64,000 bases of DNA from Haoranjiania flava (GTDB lineage Bacteria; Bacteroidota; Bacteroidia; Chitinophagales; Chitinophagaceae), in NCBI RefSeq assembly GCF_025631005.1, contig NZ_JAOTPL010000005.1, positions 62,001-126,000 on the forward strand. Direction: 5' to 3'. Below are positions 16,172-26,160 of this stretch, piece by piece. Numbering within the stretch: the first letter of the stretch is position 1; every line of letters begins with the position of its first letter. The notes beneath the pieces were generated by a model. The model did no database searches, was not told where the DNA came from, and worked only from the letters and a program-made list of their open reading frames with translations. The translations under genes and the position numbers were made by a program.

Positions 16172-16762
16172 ATGGCTCGTCCAGTAAGATTTAATATAAA
16201 TGCAAAAGAGGCAGATATAAATGACAACATTGCACTGAGAGAAATGCCCGAAGGCCTCGCCGGTGAAGGTTATTTTGCTACCTCATTAGAAAAGGTGATA
16301 GGCATGGGAAGGCAGTTTTCCATGTGGCCCGTACCTTTTGCCACTTCCTGCTGCGGTATAGAATACATGGCCACGGTGGCCAGTAATTATGATATCGGCC
16401 GGTTTGGAGGGGAAAGGATGGCGCATGCACCACACCAGTGCGATGTGCTGATGGTAATGGGAACTATTTCCAAGAAAATGGCCCCCATTATTAAAAGAGT
16501 GTATGCGCAAATGGCAGAACCCAGGTGGGTGATGGCTATCGGCGCCTGCGCCTGTTCCGGCGGCATATTTGATACCTACTCTGTATTGCAGGGCATTGAC
16601 CAGATTGTGCCGGTAGACGTATACGTTTCCGGCTGCCCGCCCCGCCCTGAAGGCATCATTGAGGGATTTATGCTCATACAGGAGCTCAACAGGAATGAAA
16701 GCCTGCGCCGCAGAAACAGTGAACATTACAAAGCATTATTAGGCACATACGGAATAGAATAA
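16172..16762 (+). CDS. nuoB: NADH-quinone oxidoreductase subunit B
   Basis: 196 residues; carries the terminal 4Fe-4S cluster N2 that reduces quinone. Ligands are in TSCCGIEYM (adjacent Cys pair), GACACSGG and VSGCPPRPEG. Also present: FDTYSVLQGIDQIVPVDVY. Located in the peripheral arm near the membrane. It follows nuoA by 33 bp. Confidence 0.97.
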   Translation: MARPVRFNINAKEADINDNIALREMPEGLAGEGYFATSLEKVIGMGRQFSMWPVPFATSCCGIEYMATVASNYDIGRFGGERMAHAPHQCDVLMVMGTISKKMAPIIKRVYAQMAEPRWVMAIGACACSGGIFDTYSVLQGIDQIVPVDVYVSGCPPRPEGIIEGFMLIQELNRNESLRRRNSEHYKALLGTYGIE

Positions 16763-16771
16763 TTACCAACC

Positions 16772-17269
16772 ATGACAAACGAGTCTGTAAAAGAGAAATT
16801 AATAAGCACCTTCGGTGATAAGGTTTTCGCGTTCGATGAGCCTTACGGCATGCTAGAATTTCATATCCATGCCGAAGATAATATTGATATTTTAAGAGAA
16901 TTGTATGAGAATGAAGCTTTCGCATTCCGTTTCCTGACCGATGTCACTGCGGTGCATTTCCCTCATAAAAAAGGACAGGAGTTTATGATCGTGTACCACC
17001 TGCACAACCTGGTGGACAATTTCAGGATGAGGATTAAGACTTCGCTTGATATAGAGAACTTAAATATTCAGTCAGCTACGGCGCTGTTCGAGTCTGCTAA
17101 CTGGCAGGAAAGGGAAACCTATGACTTCTATGGTATCAATTTCGTGAACCATCCGAATTTAAAACGTATTTTAAACCCGGATGAAATGGATTATTTCCCC
17201 ATGAGAAAAGAATACCCGCTGGAAGATCAGACCCGCCTGGATAAGGATAATGCAATGTTTGGAAGATAA
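16772..17269 (+). CDS. nuoC: NADH-quinone oxidoreductase subunit C
   Basis: 165 residues, a separate NuoC (not fused to NuoD as in E. coli). Signature WQERETYDFYGINFVNHPNLKRIL followed by FPMRKEYPLEDQTRLDK. Peripheral-arm scaffold subunit without cofactor. 9 bp after nuoB. Confidence 0.96.
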   Translation: MTNESVKEKLISTFGDKVFAFDEPYGMLEFHIHAEDNIDILRELYENEAFAFRFLTDVTAVHFPHKKGQEFMIVYHLHNLVDNFRMRIKTSLDIENLNIQSATALFESANWQERETYDFYGINFVNHPNLKRILNPDEMDYFPMRKEYPLEDQTRLDKDNAMFGR

Positions 17270-17299
17270 TTAAACACAAAATAATATATTCAACTCAAA

Positions 17300-18547
17300 A
17301 TGGTTGAAGAACAGATACATACTAAAGACAACGAGCATATAAACCTTCCCGAAGGATTTATAGAGAAAAAAACGGTAACCATCAATTTCGGCCCTGCACA
17401 CCCGGCTACGCACGGCGTGTTTCAAAATATTATGGAAATTGACGGCGAGCGCGTGGTTTCTACAGAAATGACGGTAGGCTATATTCACCGTGCTTTTGAG
17501 AAAATTGCAGAGCGCCGCCCGCTGTACCAGATCACACCGCTTACAGACAGGATGAACTATTGCTCAAGCCCCATCAACAACATGGGCTGGCATATGACCT
17601 GCGAAAAGCTTTTAAAAATACAGACGCCCAAACGCGTGGATTACATGCGCATCATTATCATGGAGCTGGCGCGTATTGCCGACCACATCATCTGCAACAC
17701 CATTATTGTGCAGGATTCCGGCGCCTCTACGCCTTTCATCTACCTGATGCAGGACAGGGAGGCCATCTATGAAATTTATGAAGAGATCTGCGGATCACGC
17801 CTTACTACCAACATTGGCCGTATCGGCGGGTTCGAGCGCAATTTCAATGAGGTTGCCTGGAGAAAATTAGAAATTTTCCTGGAAAAGTTTCCGCATAAAC
17901 TCAAAGAATTTGAAGCCCTTACCCAGCGCAACCGGATCTTCATGGACAGGACCATCGGCGTAGGGCCGATCTCTGCCGAACGTGCGCTGAACTATGGCTT
18001 TACAGGCCCCAACCTGCGTGCTACAGGCGTTGATTATGACGTAAGGATTCATACACCTTATTGCAGCTACGAGGATTTTGACCTGCAGGTGCCTGTAGGA
18101 AGCACAGGAGATGTTTACGACCGCTACCTGGTACGCAACCAGGAGATGTGGCAGTCTTACAGCCTCATCAAACAGGCGTATGAAAAGTGTATGGAATTTA
18201 AAGGAAAAGATGCAGAAGTGTATCATGCGGATGTGCCGGAGTATTATCTTCCCAAGAAAGAAGATGTATACACCAAGATGGAAGCATTGATCTGGCATTT
18301 TAAAATTATCATGGGCGAAACGGCTCTGCCGGCGGGTGAAGTTTACCACTCTGTGGAAGGTGGTAATGGCGAGCTGGGCTTCTACCTGATCAGCGATGGC
18401 GGCAGAACACCATACCGCCTGCATTTCAGGCGTCCGTGTTTTATTTATTACCAGGCATTTGAAGAGCTGATCAAAGGAGGGTTGCTGAGCGATGCGGTTA
18501 TCAACATGAGTAGCCTGAACCTGATTGCAGGAGAAATGGATGCCTAA
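17300..18547 (+). CDS. nuoD: NADH-quinone oxidoreductase subunit D
   Basis: 415 residues. Shows NFGPAHPATHGVFQNIMEIDG, GYIHRAFEKIAERRPLYQI, the N-terminal quinone-site HPATHG loop, and C-terminal DGGRTPYRLHFRRPCFIYYQ. Forms the quinone-binding pocket with NuoB. Length matches stand-alone NuoD proteins. Confidence 0.97.
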   Translation: MVEEQIHTKDNEHINLPEGFIEKKTVTINFGPAHPATHGVFQNIMEIDGERVVSTEMTVGYIHRAFEKIAERRPLYQITPLTDRMNYCSSPINNMGWHMTCEKLLKIQTPKRVDYMRIIIMELARIADHIICNTIIVQDSGASTPFIYLMQDREAIYEIYEEICGSRLTTNIGRIGGFERNFNEVAWRKLEIFLEKFPHKLKEFEALTQRNRIFMDRTIGVGPISAERALNYGFTGPNLRATGVDYDVRIHTPYCSYEDFDLQVPVGSTGDVYDRYLVRNQEMWQSYSLIKQAYEKCMEFKGKDAEVYHADVPEYYLPKKEDVYTKMEALIWHFKIIMGETALPAGEVYHSVEGGNGELGFYLISDGGRTPYRLHFRRPCFIYYQAFEELIKGGLLSDAVINMSSLNLIAGEMDA

Positions 18548-18603
18548 AGATTGGTAAGAAATACCAGGCAGAATTTAAAAGTTAAAGAACGAAATAGAGT
18601 ATA

Positions 18604-19104
18604 ATGATTCAGTTTTCGGAAGGTACGCTAAAAAAAGTGCAGGAGATTATAGCCCGCTATCCCGAAGGGAAGCAGAAAAGCGCTCTGATACCTGTTTTGC
18701 ACCTGGCACAACAGGAGTCAGGAGGCTGGCTGGATGTGCCTGTGATGGATTATGTAGCAGGGTTGCTGCAGTTAGAGCCGATTGAAGTGTATGAGGTGGT
18801 TACGTTTTACAGCATGTTCCACACGAAGCCGGTAGGCAAATATGTGCTTGAAGTATGCCAGACCGGCCCCTGCATGCTCAACGGCAGCGACAACATCATT
18901 GCTTATATTGAAGAGAAGCTGAACATCGGGCCGGGTGAGACCACTCCCGACGGGATGTTTACCCTGAAAACTGTGGAATGCCTGGGTGCCTGCGGCTATG
19001 CGCCCATGCTGCAACTGGGAAAATTCTACAAAGAGCATTTAACCAGGGAAAAAGTAGATGCATTGATTGAGGAATGCAGATCCGGCGCTACGCTGGCAAA
19101 ATAA
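18604..19104 (+). CDS. nuoE: NADH-quinone oxidoreductase subunit E
   Basis: 166 residues; thioredoxin-like fold holding the 2Fe-2S cluster N1a. Ligands: EVCQTGPCML and VECLGACGYAP (Cx4C ... Cx3C). N-terminal helical part with PVLHLAQQESGGWLD. Works with NuoF as the NADH-oxidising tip. Confidence 0.97.
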   Translation: MIQFSEGTLKKVQEIIARYPEGKQKSALIPVLHLAQQESGGWLDVPVMDYVAGLLQLEPIEVYEVVTFYSMFHTKPVGKYVLEVCQTGPCMLNGSDNIIAYIEEKLNIGPGETTPDGMFTLKTVECLGACGYAPMLQLGKFYKEHLTREKVDALIEECRSGATLAK

Positions 19105-19144
19105 AGAAATTTACAACGGCTTTTAATTTGATTTTTAATACAAA

Positions 19145-20503
19145 ATGAAATTATTATTAGATAAAGCACACATTGAAGGCATTCGCTTCTTCGACACCTA
19201 CCGCAAAAACGGCGGCTATACGGCAGTTGAAAAGGCGCTTAAAATGTCTCCGGATGAAGTTGTGGAAGAAGTAAAGAAGAGCGGGCTCAGAGGAAGAGGC
19301 GGCGCGGGCTTCCCCACAGGGCTTAAATGGTCTTTCCTGGCTAAACCAGAAGGCATTCCCCGCCACCTGGTGTGCAATGCAGACGAGTCTGAGCCGGGTA
19401 CTTTTAAAGACAGGTATTTAATGGAATTTATTCCTCACCTGCTCATAGAAGGGCTGATTGTTTCAAGCTATGCATTGGGATCTAACAACACCTATATTTA
19501 TATCCGCGGCGAATATGCGTGGATACCCGATATACTGGAACAGGCAATTGAAGAAGCAAGAAGCAACGGGTGGCTGGGTAAAAACATCCAGGGCAGCGGC
19601 TTCGATTGTGAGATATATGTGCACCGCGGTGCCGGCGCTTACATTTGCGGCGAAGAAACTGCTTTGCTCGAAAGCCTGGAAGGAAAACGAGGCAACCCGA
19701 GGATAAAACCTCCGTTCCCGGCCGTAAAAGGCGCCTGGGACCGGCCTACTGTGGTAAACAACGTGGAAACGCTGGCAGCGGTAGTTCCGATCATGAATAT
19801 GGGCGGGGCAGCTTACGGAAACATAGGCGTAGGCAAATCTACAGGTACCAAACTTATTTCTGCCTGCGGCAACCTCAACAAGCCGGGCGTGTACGAGATA
19901 CCTTTTGACCTGAGCGTAGAGGAATTTATATTCAGCGATGAATGGTGCGGCGGCATTCCCAACGGAAAACGTTTGAAAGCCTGCATTCCGGGCGGTTCAT
20001 CTGTTCCTATTTTGCCCGCAAGCTTATTGCTGACTACTTCTACCGGCGAAAAAAGGCTGATGAATTATGAAAGCCTTTCTGAAGGGGGCTTTGCCACGGG
20101 ATCGATGCTGGGCTCCGGCGGTTTTATTGTGTTGGATGAAGACCAGTGCGTGGTGAAACATACTTATACTTTGGCGCGTTTCTACCGTCATGAAAGTTGC
20201 GGTCAGTGTTCACCATGCAGGGAAGGCACCGGCTGGATGGAGAAAATATTGAAGAATATTGAAGACGGCCGCGGAAAAATGAGCGATATTGATTTATTGT
20301 GGGATATCCAGAGGAAGATTGAAGGCAATACCATTTGCCCGCTGGGCGATGCAGCAGCATGGCCGGTTGCAGCAGCCATCAGGCATTTCAGGGATGAGTT
20401 TGAATGGCATGTGACCAATCCGCAGGAAGCGCTGACAAGAAACTACGGCCTGGCAAATTATGCAGAACCAAGAATAACAGATACGGCGGCAGTACCGGCA
20501 TAG
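19145..20503 (+). CDS. nuoF: NADH-quinone oxidoreductase subunit F
   Basis: 452 residues; binds NADH, FMN and cluster N3. GLRGRGGAGFPTGLKW (NADH/FMN loop), CNADESEPGTFKDRYLM, YIRGEYAW, GAGAYICGEETALLESLEG, and the 4Fe-4S ligands ESCGQCSPCREGT with the later Cys in GNTICPLGDAAA. Entry point of electrons into complex I. Confidence 0.98.
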   Translation: MKLLLDKAHIEGIRFFDTYRKNGGYTAVEKALKMSPDEVVEEVKKSGLRGRGGAGFPTGLKWSFLAKPEGIPRHLVCNADESEPGTFKDRYLMEFIPHLLIEGLIVSSYALGSNNTYIYIRGEYAWIPDILEQAIEEARSNGWLGKNIQGSGFDCEIYVHRGAGAYICGEETALLESLEGKRGNPRIKPPFPAVKGAWDRPTVVNNVETLAAVVPIMNMGGAAYGNIGVGKSTGTKLISACGNLNKPGVYEIPFDLSVEEFIFSDEWCGGIPNGKRLKACIPGGSSVPILPASLLLTTSTGEKRLMNYESLSEGGFATGSMLGSGGFIVLDEDQCVVKHTYTLARFYRHESCGQCSPCREGTGWMEKILKNIEDGRGKMSDIDLLWDIQRKIEGNTICPLGDAAAWPVAAAIRHFRDEFEWHVTNPQEALTRNYGLANYAEPRITDTAAVPA

Positions 20504-20527
20504 TTGCTCCGCTGAAAAAGATATAAA

Positions 20528-21634
20528 ATGGCTGAAGAACAATTATTTAAGGTAACCATTGACAACATTACCATAGAGGTTCCGGCAGGAACATCTATCC
20601 TGGAAGCTGCCAGGAAGATTGGCGGAGACGTTACACCCCCGGCCATGTGCTACTACAGCAAGCTGAAGGGTACCGGCGGTAAATGCCGTACCTGCCTGGT
20701 TGAGGTCAGCAAAGGCTCGGAAAAAGACCCGCGCCCTATGCCTAAGCTGGTGGCAAGCTGCCGCACAACCGTAATGGATGGCATGGAAGTAAAAAATATC
20801 ACCTCCTCCAAAGTGGTGGATGCACGCGCAGGCGTAGTGGAGTTTCTGCTCATCAACCATCCGCTGGATTGCCCCATCTGCGACCAGGCAGGAGAGTGCC
20901 ACCTGCAAGACCTCAGCTACGAACACGGCGATGCAGGCACACGCTTTGAGTTTGAAAAAAGAACTTTTAAAAAGGTTGACCTGGGAGATAAGATACAACT
21001 GCACATGACGCGCTGCATACTCTGCTACCGCTGTGTGTACCTGGCCGACCAGCTTACCAACAAAAGAGTACATGGTGTGCTCGACAGGGGCGATCATGCT
21101 CAAATAGCTACTTACATTAAAGAAAGCCTGGACAATGAATTTATCGGCAACGTAATAGACGTGTGCCCGGTAGGCGCATTGACAGACAGGACATTCCGTT
21201 TTAAAAACCGTGTTTGGTTCCTGAAGCCGCAGAACGCGCACAGGGACTGTCCTACCTGCAGCGGTAAAGCCACTGTATGGCTAAGAGGCGATGAAGTATT
21301 CCGCGTTACAGCCCGTAAAGATGAGTGGGGAGAAGTGGAAGACTGGATCTGTAATGAATGCCGCTTCGATAAGAAGCTCACCAGCGACTGGGTAATTGAG
21401 GGGCCAAGAGAGATCAACAGGCATTCCGTGATCTCGCAGAACCATTATACCAAAGAAACAAAAGACCCGCAGGAGTTTTTACCGGAAATTCTGGGCCGCA
21501 AGCCAAGGATTCTGCTCGACATCCATGATGTAAGCGATGTAGACAAGCCGGGCATAGACCTTAGCCTGATAGAAGGCCCTGCGCACTCAACGGATTTTGA
21601 TACAAACACTAACGAAAACTACGAAAGCAAATGA
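20528..21634 (+). CDS. nuoG: NADH-quinone oxidoreductase subunit G, short form
   Basis: 368 residues, far shorter than the ~700-900 of canonical NuoG. 2Fe-2S ligands C41, C53, C56, C78; His/Cys cluster H111, C115, C118, C124; 4Fe-4S C163, C166, C169, C213. A further pair of CxxC (241/244 and 275/278) follows in a short Fe4S4-like domain, then the protein ends; the molybdopterin-oxidoreductase-like C-terminal domain is absent. All clusters on the main electron path are kept. The stop overlaps the nuoH start by 4 bp. Short NuoG forms occur in Bacteroidota, so this is not a truncation. Confidence 0.94.
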   Translation: MAEEQLFKVTIDNITIEVPAGTSILEAARKIGGDVTPPAMCYYSKLKGTGGKCRTCLVEVSKGSEKDPRPMPKLVASCRTTVMDGMEVKNITSSKVVDARAGVVEFLLINHPLDCPICDQAGECHLQDLSYEHGDAGTRFEFEKRTFKKVDLGDKIQLHMTRCILCYRCVYLADQLTNKRVHGVLDRGDHAQIATYIKESLDNEFIGNVIDVCPVGALTDRTFRFKNRVWFLKPQNAHRDCPTCSGKATVWLRGDEVFRVTARKDEWGEVEDWICNECRFDKKLTSDWVIEGPREINRHSVISQNHYTKETKDPQEFLPEILGRKPRILLDIHDVSDVDKPGIDLSLIEGPAHSTDFDTNTNENYESK

Positions 21635-22680
21635 TATTGTTAGCTATTGACTGGTGGATAATCTTTGAGAAATTTATTCTCACAGTTATCGTAATTTTAG
21701 TATGCTTTCTGATAGCATTATATTCCACTTATGGCGAGCGTAAGGTTGCTGCCTTTATGCAGGACCGCCACGGCCCGAACCGTGCAGGCCCCTTCGGCTT
21801 GTTCCAGCCTTTAGCCGACGGCGCAAAATTTTTCTTTAAAGAAGAGGTTATACCCAATGCTGCCAACAAATGGCTTTTTATCTTAGGACCCATTATTGCC
21901 ATGACCACCTCTTTGCTTACCAGCGCAGTAATACCCTGGGGAAGCCACCTGGAGATCGGCGGGCGTGTGATACAGCTACAGATAGCAGATGTAAACATTG
22001 GTATTTTATATGTGTTCGCCATCTTTAGCATCGGCGTGTATGGTATGATGATCGGCGGTTGGGCATCTAATAATAAATACTCACTGCTGGCATCCCTGCG
22101 CGGCGCTTCACAGATCATCAGCTATGAACTTGCACTGGGCATCACACTGATTGCAGTACTGATGATCTCCGGCACACTCAGCCTGAAGACAATTGTAGAG
22201 CAGCAAATGGCGCCGGGCGCTATGTGGAACATTGTATACCAGCCTCTGGGCTTTATTATATTTCTTATATGCATGTTTGCAGAGTGCAACCGTACCCCGT
22301 TTGACCTGGCAGAAGCCGAGCAGGAGCTGAACCAGGGCTATCACCAGGAATATTCTTCCATGAAATTCGGTTTTTACATGTTTTACGAGTATGTAAATAT
22401 GTTTATTGCCGGTGCATTGATGTCTTCGCTTTATTTCGGCGGCTACGATATCCCTTTCTTTGACGAAAGCAGGCTTAGCACCAACTGGGCGGGTATATTA
22501 GGCATTATAACCATCGTGGTAAAATCATTGATATTTGTTTTCATATTTATGTGGGTAAGATGGACCATACCGCGTTTCCGGTATGATCAGCTGATGAAGT
22601 TAGGCTGGAGAGGGCTGCTGCCGCTGGCCCTGGCAAATATGCTTATCACGGCAGTGCTTGTATTGTTGTTTAATAAATAA
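21631..22680 (+). CDS. nuoH: NADH-quinone oxidoreductase subunit H
   Basis: 349 residues, about eight membrane helices. Motifs: GERKVAAFMQDRHGPNRAGPFGLFQPLADGAK, ELALGITLIAVLM, and AECNRTPFDLAEAEQELNQGYHQEYSSMKFG (the conserved acidic loop near the quinone channel). Couples quinone reduction to the proton channels. Its ATG overlaps nuoG. Confidence 0.97.
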   Translation: MILLAIDWWIIFEKFILTVIVILVCFLIALYSTYGERKVAAFMQDRHGPNRAGPFGLFQPLADGAKFFFKEEVIPNAANKWLFILGPIIAMTTSLLTSAVIPWGSHLEIGGRVIQLQIADVNIGILYVFAIFSIGVYGMMIGGWASNNKYSLLASLRGASQIISYELALGITLIAVLMISGTLSLKTIVEQQMAPGAMWNIVYQPLGFIIFLICMFAECNRTPFDLAEAEQELNQGYHQEYSSMKFGFYMFYEYVNMFIAGALMSSLYFGGYDIPFFDESRLSTNWAGILGIITIVVKSLIFVFIFMWVRWTIPRFRYDQLMKLGWRGLLPLALANMLITAVLVLLFNK

Positions 22681-22702
22681 GATTTTTTAAGAGGGAGATA
22701 AT

Positions 22703-23272
22703 ATGCAGAAGTTAACAGGCAAAAGTTACCAGGTAGACAGGCGCCCGATGAATTTCGGGGAGAAACTCTACCTGCCCATACTCAAAGGCATGGGCATTAC
22801 CCTGAAACATATGTTCCAGAAAAAGGTAACTACTCAGTTTCCTGAAGAAAGACGTCCGTTCAGCCCGGTATTCAGAGGGCTGCATGTGCTGAACAGGGAT
22901 GAGGAAGGCCGCGAACGCTGTACAGCGTGCGGGCTGTGCGCGCTGGCATGCCCTGCGGAAGCCATTACCATGGAAGCGGCAGAAAGGCTGGAAGGTGAAG
23001 AACATTTGTACCGAGAAGAAAAGTATGCAGCCAAGTACGAAATAAACATGTTGCGTTGCATCTTCTGCGGCCTGTGCGAAGAAGCCTGCCCCAAAGATGC
23101 TATTTACCTGAGTGAAACCTATCCGCCAACGGCTTTTGCCAGGCAGAAATTTATTTATAAAAAAGAAGATCTTTTAATACCTAACCCGATCACAGAAAAA
23201 GAAGCATACGAAAAAGCATTGGGCAAGGATATGGAAACAACTGCAGGAGCATTGAATAAAAGAAAATCGTAG
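22703..23272 (+). CDS. nuoI: NADH-quinone oxidoreductase subunit I
   Basis: 189 residues with two 4Fe-4S ferredoxin motifs: CTACGLCALACPAEAI and CIFCGLCEEACPKDAI (clusters N6a/N6b). N-terminal amphipathic part contacts the membrane arm. A positively biased, less conserved C-terminal tail follows. Confidence 0.97.
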   Translation: MQKLTGKSYQVDRRPMNFGEKLYLPILKGMGITLKHMFQKKVTTQFPEERRPFSPVFRGLHVLNRDEEGRERCTACGLCALACPAEAITMEAAERLEGEEHLYREEKYAAKYEINMLRCIFCGLCEEACPKDAIYLSETYPPTAFARQKFIYKKEDLLIPNPITEKEAYEKALGKDMETTAGALNKRKS

Positions 23273-23276
23273 TGTA

Positions 23277-23786
23277 ATGATGGAACTAACTTCTATACTT
23301 TTTTGGATCTTGAGCGCAGCATCTATTGTGTGTGCTTTAATGGTGGTGATCAGTAAAAACCCCATGTACAGTGTGCTTTGGCTCATAGGCGTTTTTTTTA
23401 CCATTTCAGGCCACTATGTAATGATGAACGCACAGTTCCTGGCAGTGGTGAACATTATTGTGTATGCCGGCGCCATTATGGTACTCTTTCTTTTCGTAAT
23501 AATGCTCATTAACCTGGAAAATATCCCGCGGCCAAATAAAAATATCCGCATGAAGTTTATGGCAGTTGTCAGTGGCGGATTATTGCTGTGGATGTTCCTC
23601 TCTGCAATCCGCACGGCCGACGAGTTAAAGCCCGGACAGATGGTGGAAGTTAATACAGGCAGCATCGGGCTGATAGAAAACCTGGGAAAAACATTGTTTA
23701 CGCAGTATGCCATACCGTTTGAAATATGCAGCGTTTTGTTTTTGAGCGCGATGGTGGGTGCCGTTGCAATTGGTAAAAAAGATTAA
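23277..23786 (+). CDS. nuoJ: NADH-quinone oxidoreductase subunit J
   Basis: 169 residues, five membrane helices; conserved NPMYSVLWLIGVF and VNIIVYAGAIMVLFLFVIMLIN with the Tyr-Ala-Gly helix-bulge region important for coupling. Ends LSAMVGAVAIGKKD. Membrane-arm subunit. Confidence 0.96.
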   Translation: MMELTSILFWILSAASIVCALMVVISKNPMYSVLWLIGVFFTISGHYVMMNAQFLAVVNIIVYAGAIMVLFLFVIMLINLENIPRPNKNIRMKFMAVVSGGLLLWMFLSAIRTADELKPGQMVEVNTGSIGLIENLGKTLFTQYAIPFEICSVLFLSAMVGAVAIGKKD

Positions 23787-23807
23787 ACTATAAATTTATA
23801 AAGACTT

Positions 23808-24131
23808 ATGCCGGTAGAATATTATACAGCCTTATCAGCCATCTTGTTTACCATAGGTGTTGTGGGTGTGTTGTCAAGGCGCAATGCCATTATTATTTTT
23901 ATGTGTGTGGAACTGATGCTCAACTCGGTAAACCTGCTGCTGGTAGCATTCTCTAAAATGCATCATGCAGCGCACCCGGCAACCGTGGCCGGTACGGAAG
24001 GGCAGCTGTTTGTGTTTTTTGTGATGGTAGTGGCTGCTGCAGAAGTGGCTGTGGGCCTGGCTATCATTGTGATGATGTACAGGAATGTGCGTTCCATAGA
24101 TGTGAACTTCCTGAACAGGTTAAAAAATTAA
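23808..24131 (+). CDS. nuoK: NADH-quinone oxidoreductase subunit K
   Basis: 107 residues, three helices. MCVELMLNSVNLLLVAF carries the conserved helix-2 Glu, and VVAAAEVAVGLAIIVMMYR the helix-3 Glu. Both acidic residues are part of the proton path. Confidence 0.97.
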   Translation: MPVEYYTALSAILFTIGVVGVLSRRNAIIIFMCVELMLNSVNLLLVAFSKMHHAAHPATVAGTEGQLFVFFVMVVAAAEVAVGLAIIVMMYRNVRSIDVNFLNRLKN

Positions 24132-24158
24132 AATCAGAAACGCTTTATAAATTATATT

Positions 24159-26102
24159 ATGAATGTAGCTTTATTAGTGCCATTATTGCCTTTCCTGGGG
24201 TTTCTTATCAACGGGCTGTTCAGAAAACAACTGAGCAAATCCATGATAGGTATTGTTGGTTGCGGCGCCGTGCTGGCTTCTTTTCTTATTTCGTGCTATC
24301 TTTTCGGAAATGTGTATGCAGCATCTAAGCTCGGCAATGAAGCATCAACGGTTTATGCTTATTTCAATTTTATAAAAGTTGCAGATTTTACCATACCCTT
24401 TGCCTTCCAGATAGATCAGCTTTCTTCCATATTCCTCCTGATTATAACCGGTGTAGGGTTTTTGATACATGTGTATTCCACTTCTTACATGCACGAAGAG
24501 CCAAACGAACATTACGGCAGGTATTTCGCTTACCTGAACCTGTTCGTGTTCTCCATGTTGCTGCTGGTAATGGGCGCCAACTTTGTAGTAATGTTTATCG
24601 GCTGGGAGGGTGTAGGCCTTTGTTCTTACCTGCTCATCGGTTTCTGGTTCAAAGACATCAACAACAGCAAGGCTGCGCGCAAAGCATTTGTCATGAACAG
24701 GATCGGCGACTTTGGTTTCCTGATAGCTATTTTCTGGATCCTGGCTAAAGTTGGCTCTGCTGATTTTTCGGTTGTTTTCAACAATCCTTTACAATATTTT
24801 TCTACCGGGGATATTACCGCCATCACCTTATTGCTTTTCCTGGGAGCAACCGGAAAAAGTGCACAGATACCGCTTTATACCTGGCTGCCCGATGCCATGG
24901 CCGGGCCGACGCCTGTATCGGCTTTGATACATGCGGCAACCATGGTTACGGCCGGTATTTACATGGTGGCAAGAAGCAATATTTTATACACGCTGGCGCC
25001 AACTTCCATGATGATCGTTGCAATTGTGGGTGTTGCTACTGCTGTATTCGCTGCTACCATTGCGCTGAAGCAAAACGATATTAAAAAAGTGCTGGCATAC
25101 TCTACGGTAAGCCAACTGGGATATATGTTCTTAGGCCTGGGCGTAGGCGCATTTGGCGGCGCGGTTTTCCACGTTATGACGCATGCCTTTTTTAAGGCCT
25201 GTTTGTTCCTTGGAGCAGGGTCTGTGATCCATGCAGTTGGCGGCGGGCAGGACATTCGCCGGATGGGCGGCCTGAAAAAATATATGCCCGTTACACACAT
25301 TACCTTTTTGCTGGCATGTCTGGCTATTGCAGGCGTACCGCCGTTCTCGGGTTTTTTCTCTAAAGATGAGATACTCGCCGCGGCATTTGCCGGAAACCCG
25401 GTTTACTACGTATTGGGATTGATCGGCGCGCTGATGACAGCTTACTACATGTTTCGCTTGTATGGTATGACCTTCCTGGGCAAGTTCAGGGGAACTGCGG
25501 AGCAGGAAAAACATCTGCACGAGAGCCCCAAACCTATGACCATTGTGTTGATCGTGCTGGCAATACTCTCTGTTGGCGCCGGTTTGTTGGGCATACCTCC
25601 GGTAATGAAAGAAGGAGCACACGCGCTTAACAATTTCCTTGCGCCGGTTTTTGCCGACTCATTTGCTATCAGCCACCCCAAACACCCACCACACTCTACA
25701 GAATGGATGCTGATGGGAGTAACTACTTTGCTGGTGCTGGGCGTAATATTCTGGGCGTGGAAGAAATATGCCAACTATGCAGATAACAACCGTGAAGCTA
25801 CAGGCCTGGCCAAAGTACTGGAAAATAAATGGTACGTAGATGAGCTGTACGATGGTATGATCGTAACACCACTGCACAGGTTTGCGGGCTTTTTGAAAAA
25901 TGTAGTAGAGAAAATGGGTATTGACGGCCTGGTAAACGGCATGGGCAGCCTTGTGCATTACTCATCCAGGCAGTTGAGGCTGGTGCAGAATGGTAAGGTA
26001 GGATCTTATATTTTAATCATGGTATTGTCACTGGTAGGGTTGTTTGTATTGTTCTGGTTCCAGGGCGGCATATTAGATTTCGTTCATAAAATATTTGGAT
26101 AG
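24159..26102 (+). CDS. nuoL: NADH-quinone oxidoreductase subunit L
   Basis: 647 residues, a large antiporter-like proton-pumping subunit. Seen: FIGWEGVGLCSYLLIGFW, GATGKSAQIPLYTWLPDAMAG, PTPVSALIHAATMVTAGIY, and KKVLAYSTVSQLGYMFLG. The C-terminal lateral helix region follows ~530 with the WYVDELYDGM segment. Distal end of the membrane arm. Confidence 0.97.
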   Translation: MNVALLVPLLPFLGFLINGLFRKQLSKSMIGIVGCGAVLASFLISCYLFGNVYAASKLGNEASTVYAYFNFIKVADFTIPFAFQIDQLSSIFLLIITGVGFLIHVYSTSYMHEEPNEHYGRYFAYLNLFVFSMLLLVMGANFVVMFIGWEGVGLCSYLLIGFWFKDINNSKAARKAFVMNRIGDFGFLIAIFWILAKVGSADFSVVFNNPLQYFSTGDITAITLLLFLGATGKSAQIPLYTWLPDAMAGPTPVSALIHAATMVTAGIYMVARSNILYTLAPTSMMIVAIVGVATAVFAATIALKQNDIKKVLAYSTVSQLGYMFLGLGVGAFGGAVFHVMTHAFFKACLFLGAGSVIHAVGGGQDIRRMGGLKKYMPVTHITFLLACLAIAGVPPFSGFFSKDEILAAAFAGNPVYYVLGLIGALMTAYYMFRLYGMTFLGKFRGTAEQEKHLHESPKPMTIVLIVLAILSVGAGLLGIPPVMKEGAHALNNFLAPVFADSFAISHPKHPPHSTEWMLMGVTTLLVLGVIFWAWKKYANYADNNREATGLAKVLENKWYVDELYDGMIVTPLHRFAGFLKNVVEKMGIDGLVNGMGSLVHYSSRQLRLVQNGKVGSYILIMVLSLVGLFVLFWFQGGILDFVHKIFG

Positions 26103-26160
26103 AGAAAGTTCGTGTAAAGCGCTTGCGGCAGAAACGATGCGAAAACTTTAAAAACACATT

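Noticed and set aside
16286..16726. 146-codon minus-strand frame in nuoB
   Set aside because: Antisense shadow of a conserved gene without motifs.
20543..21241. 232-codon minus-strand frame
   Set aside because: Fully antisense to nuoG, whose cluster ligands are unmistakable; Cys/His richness mirrors codon bias.
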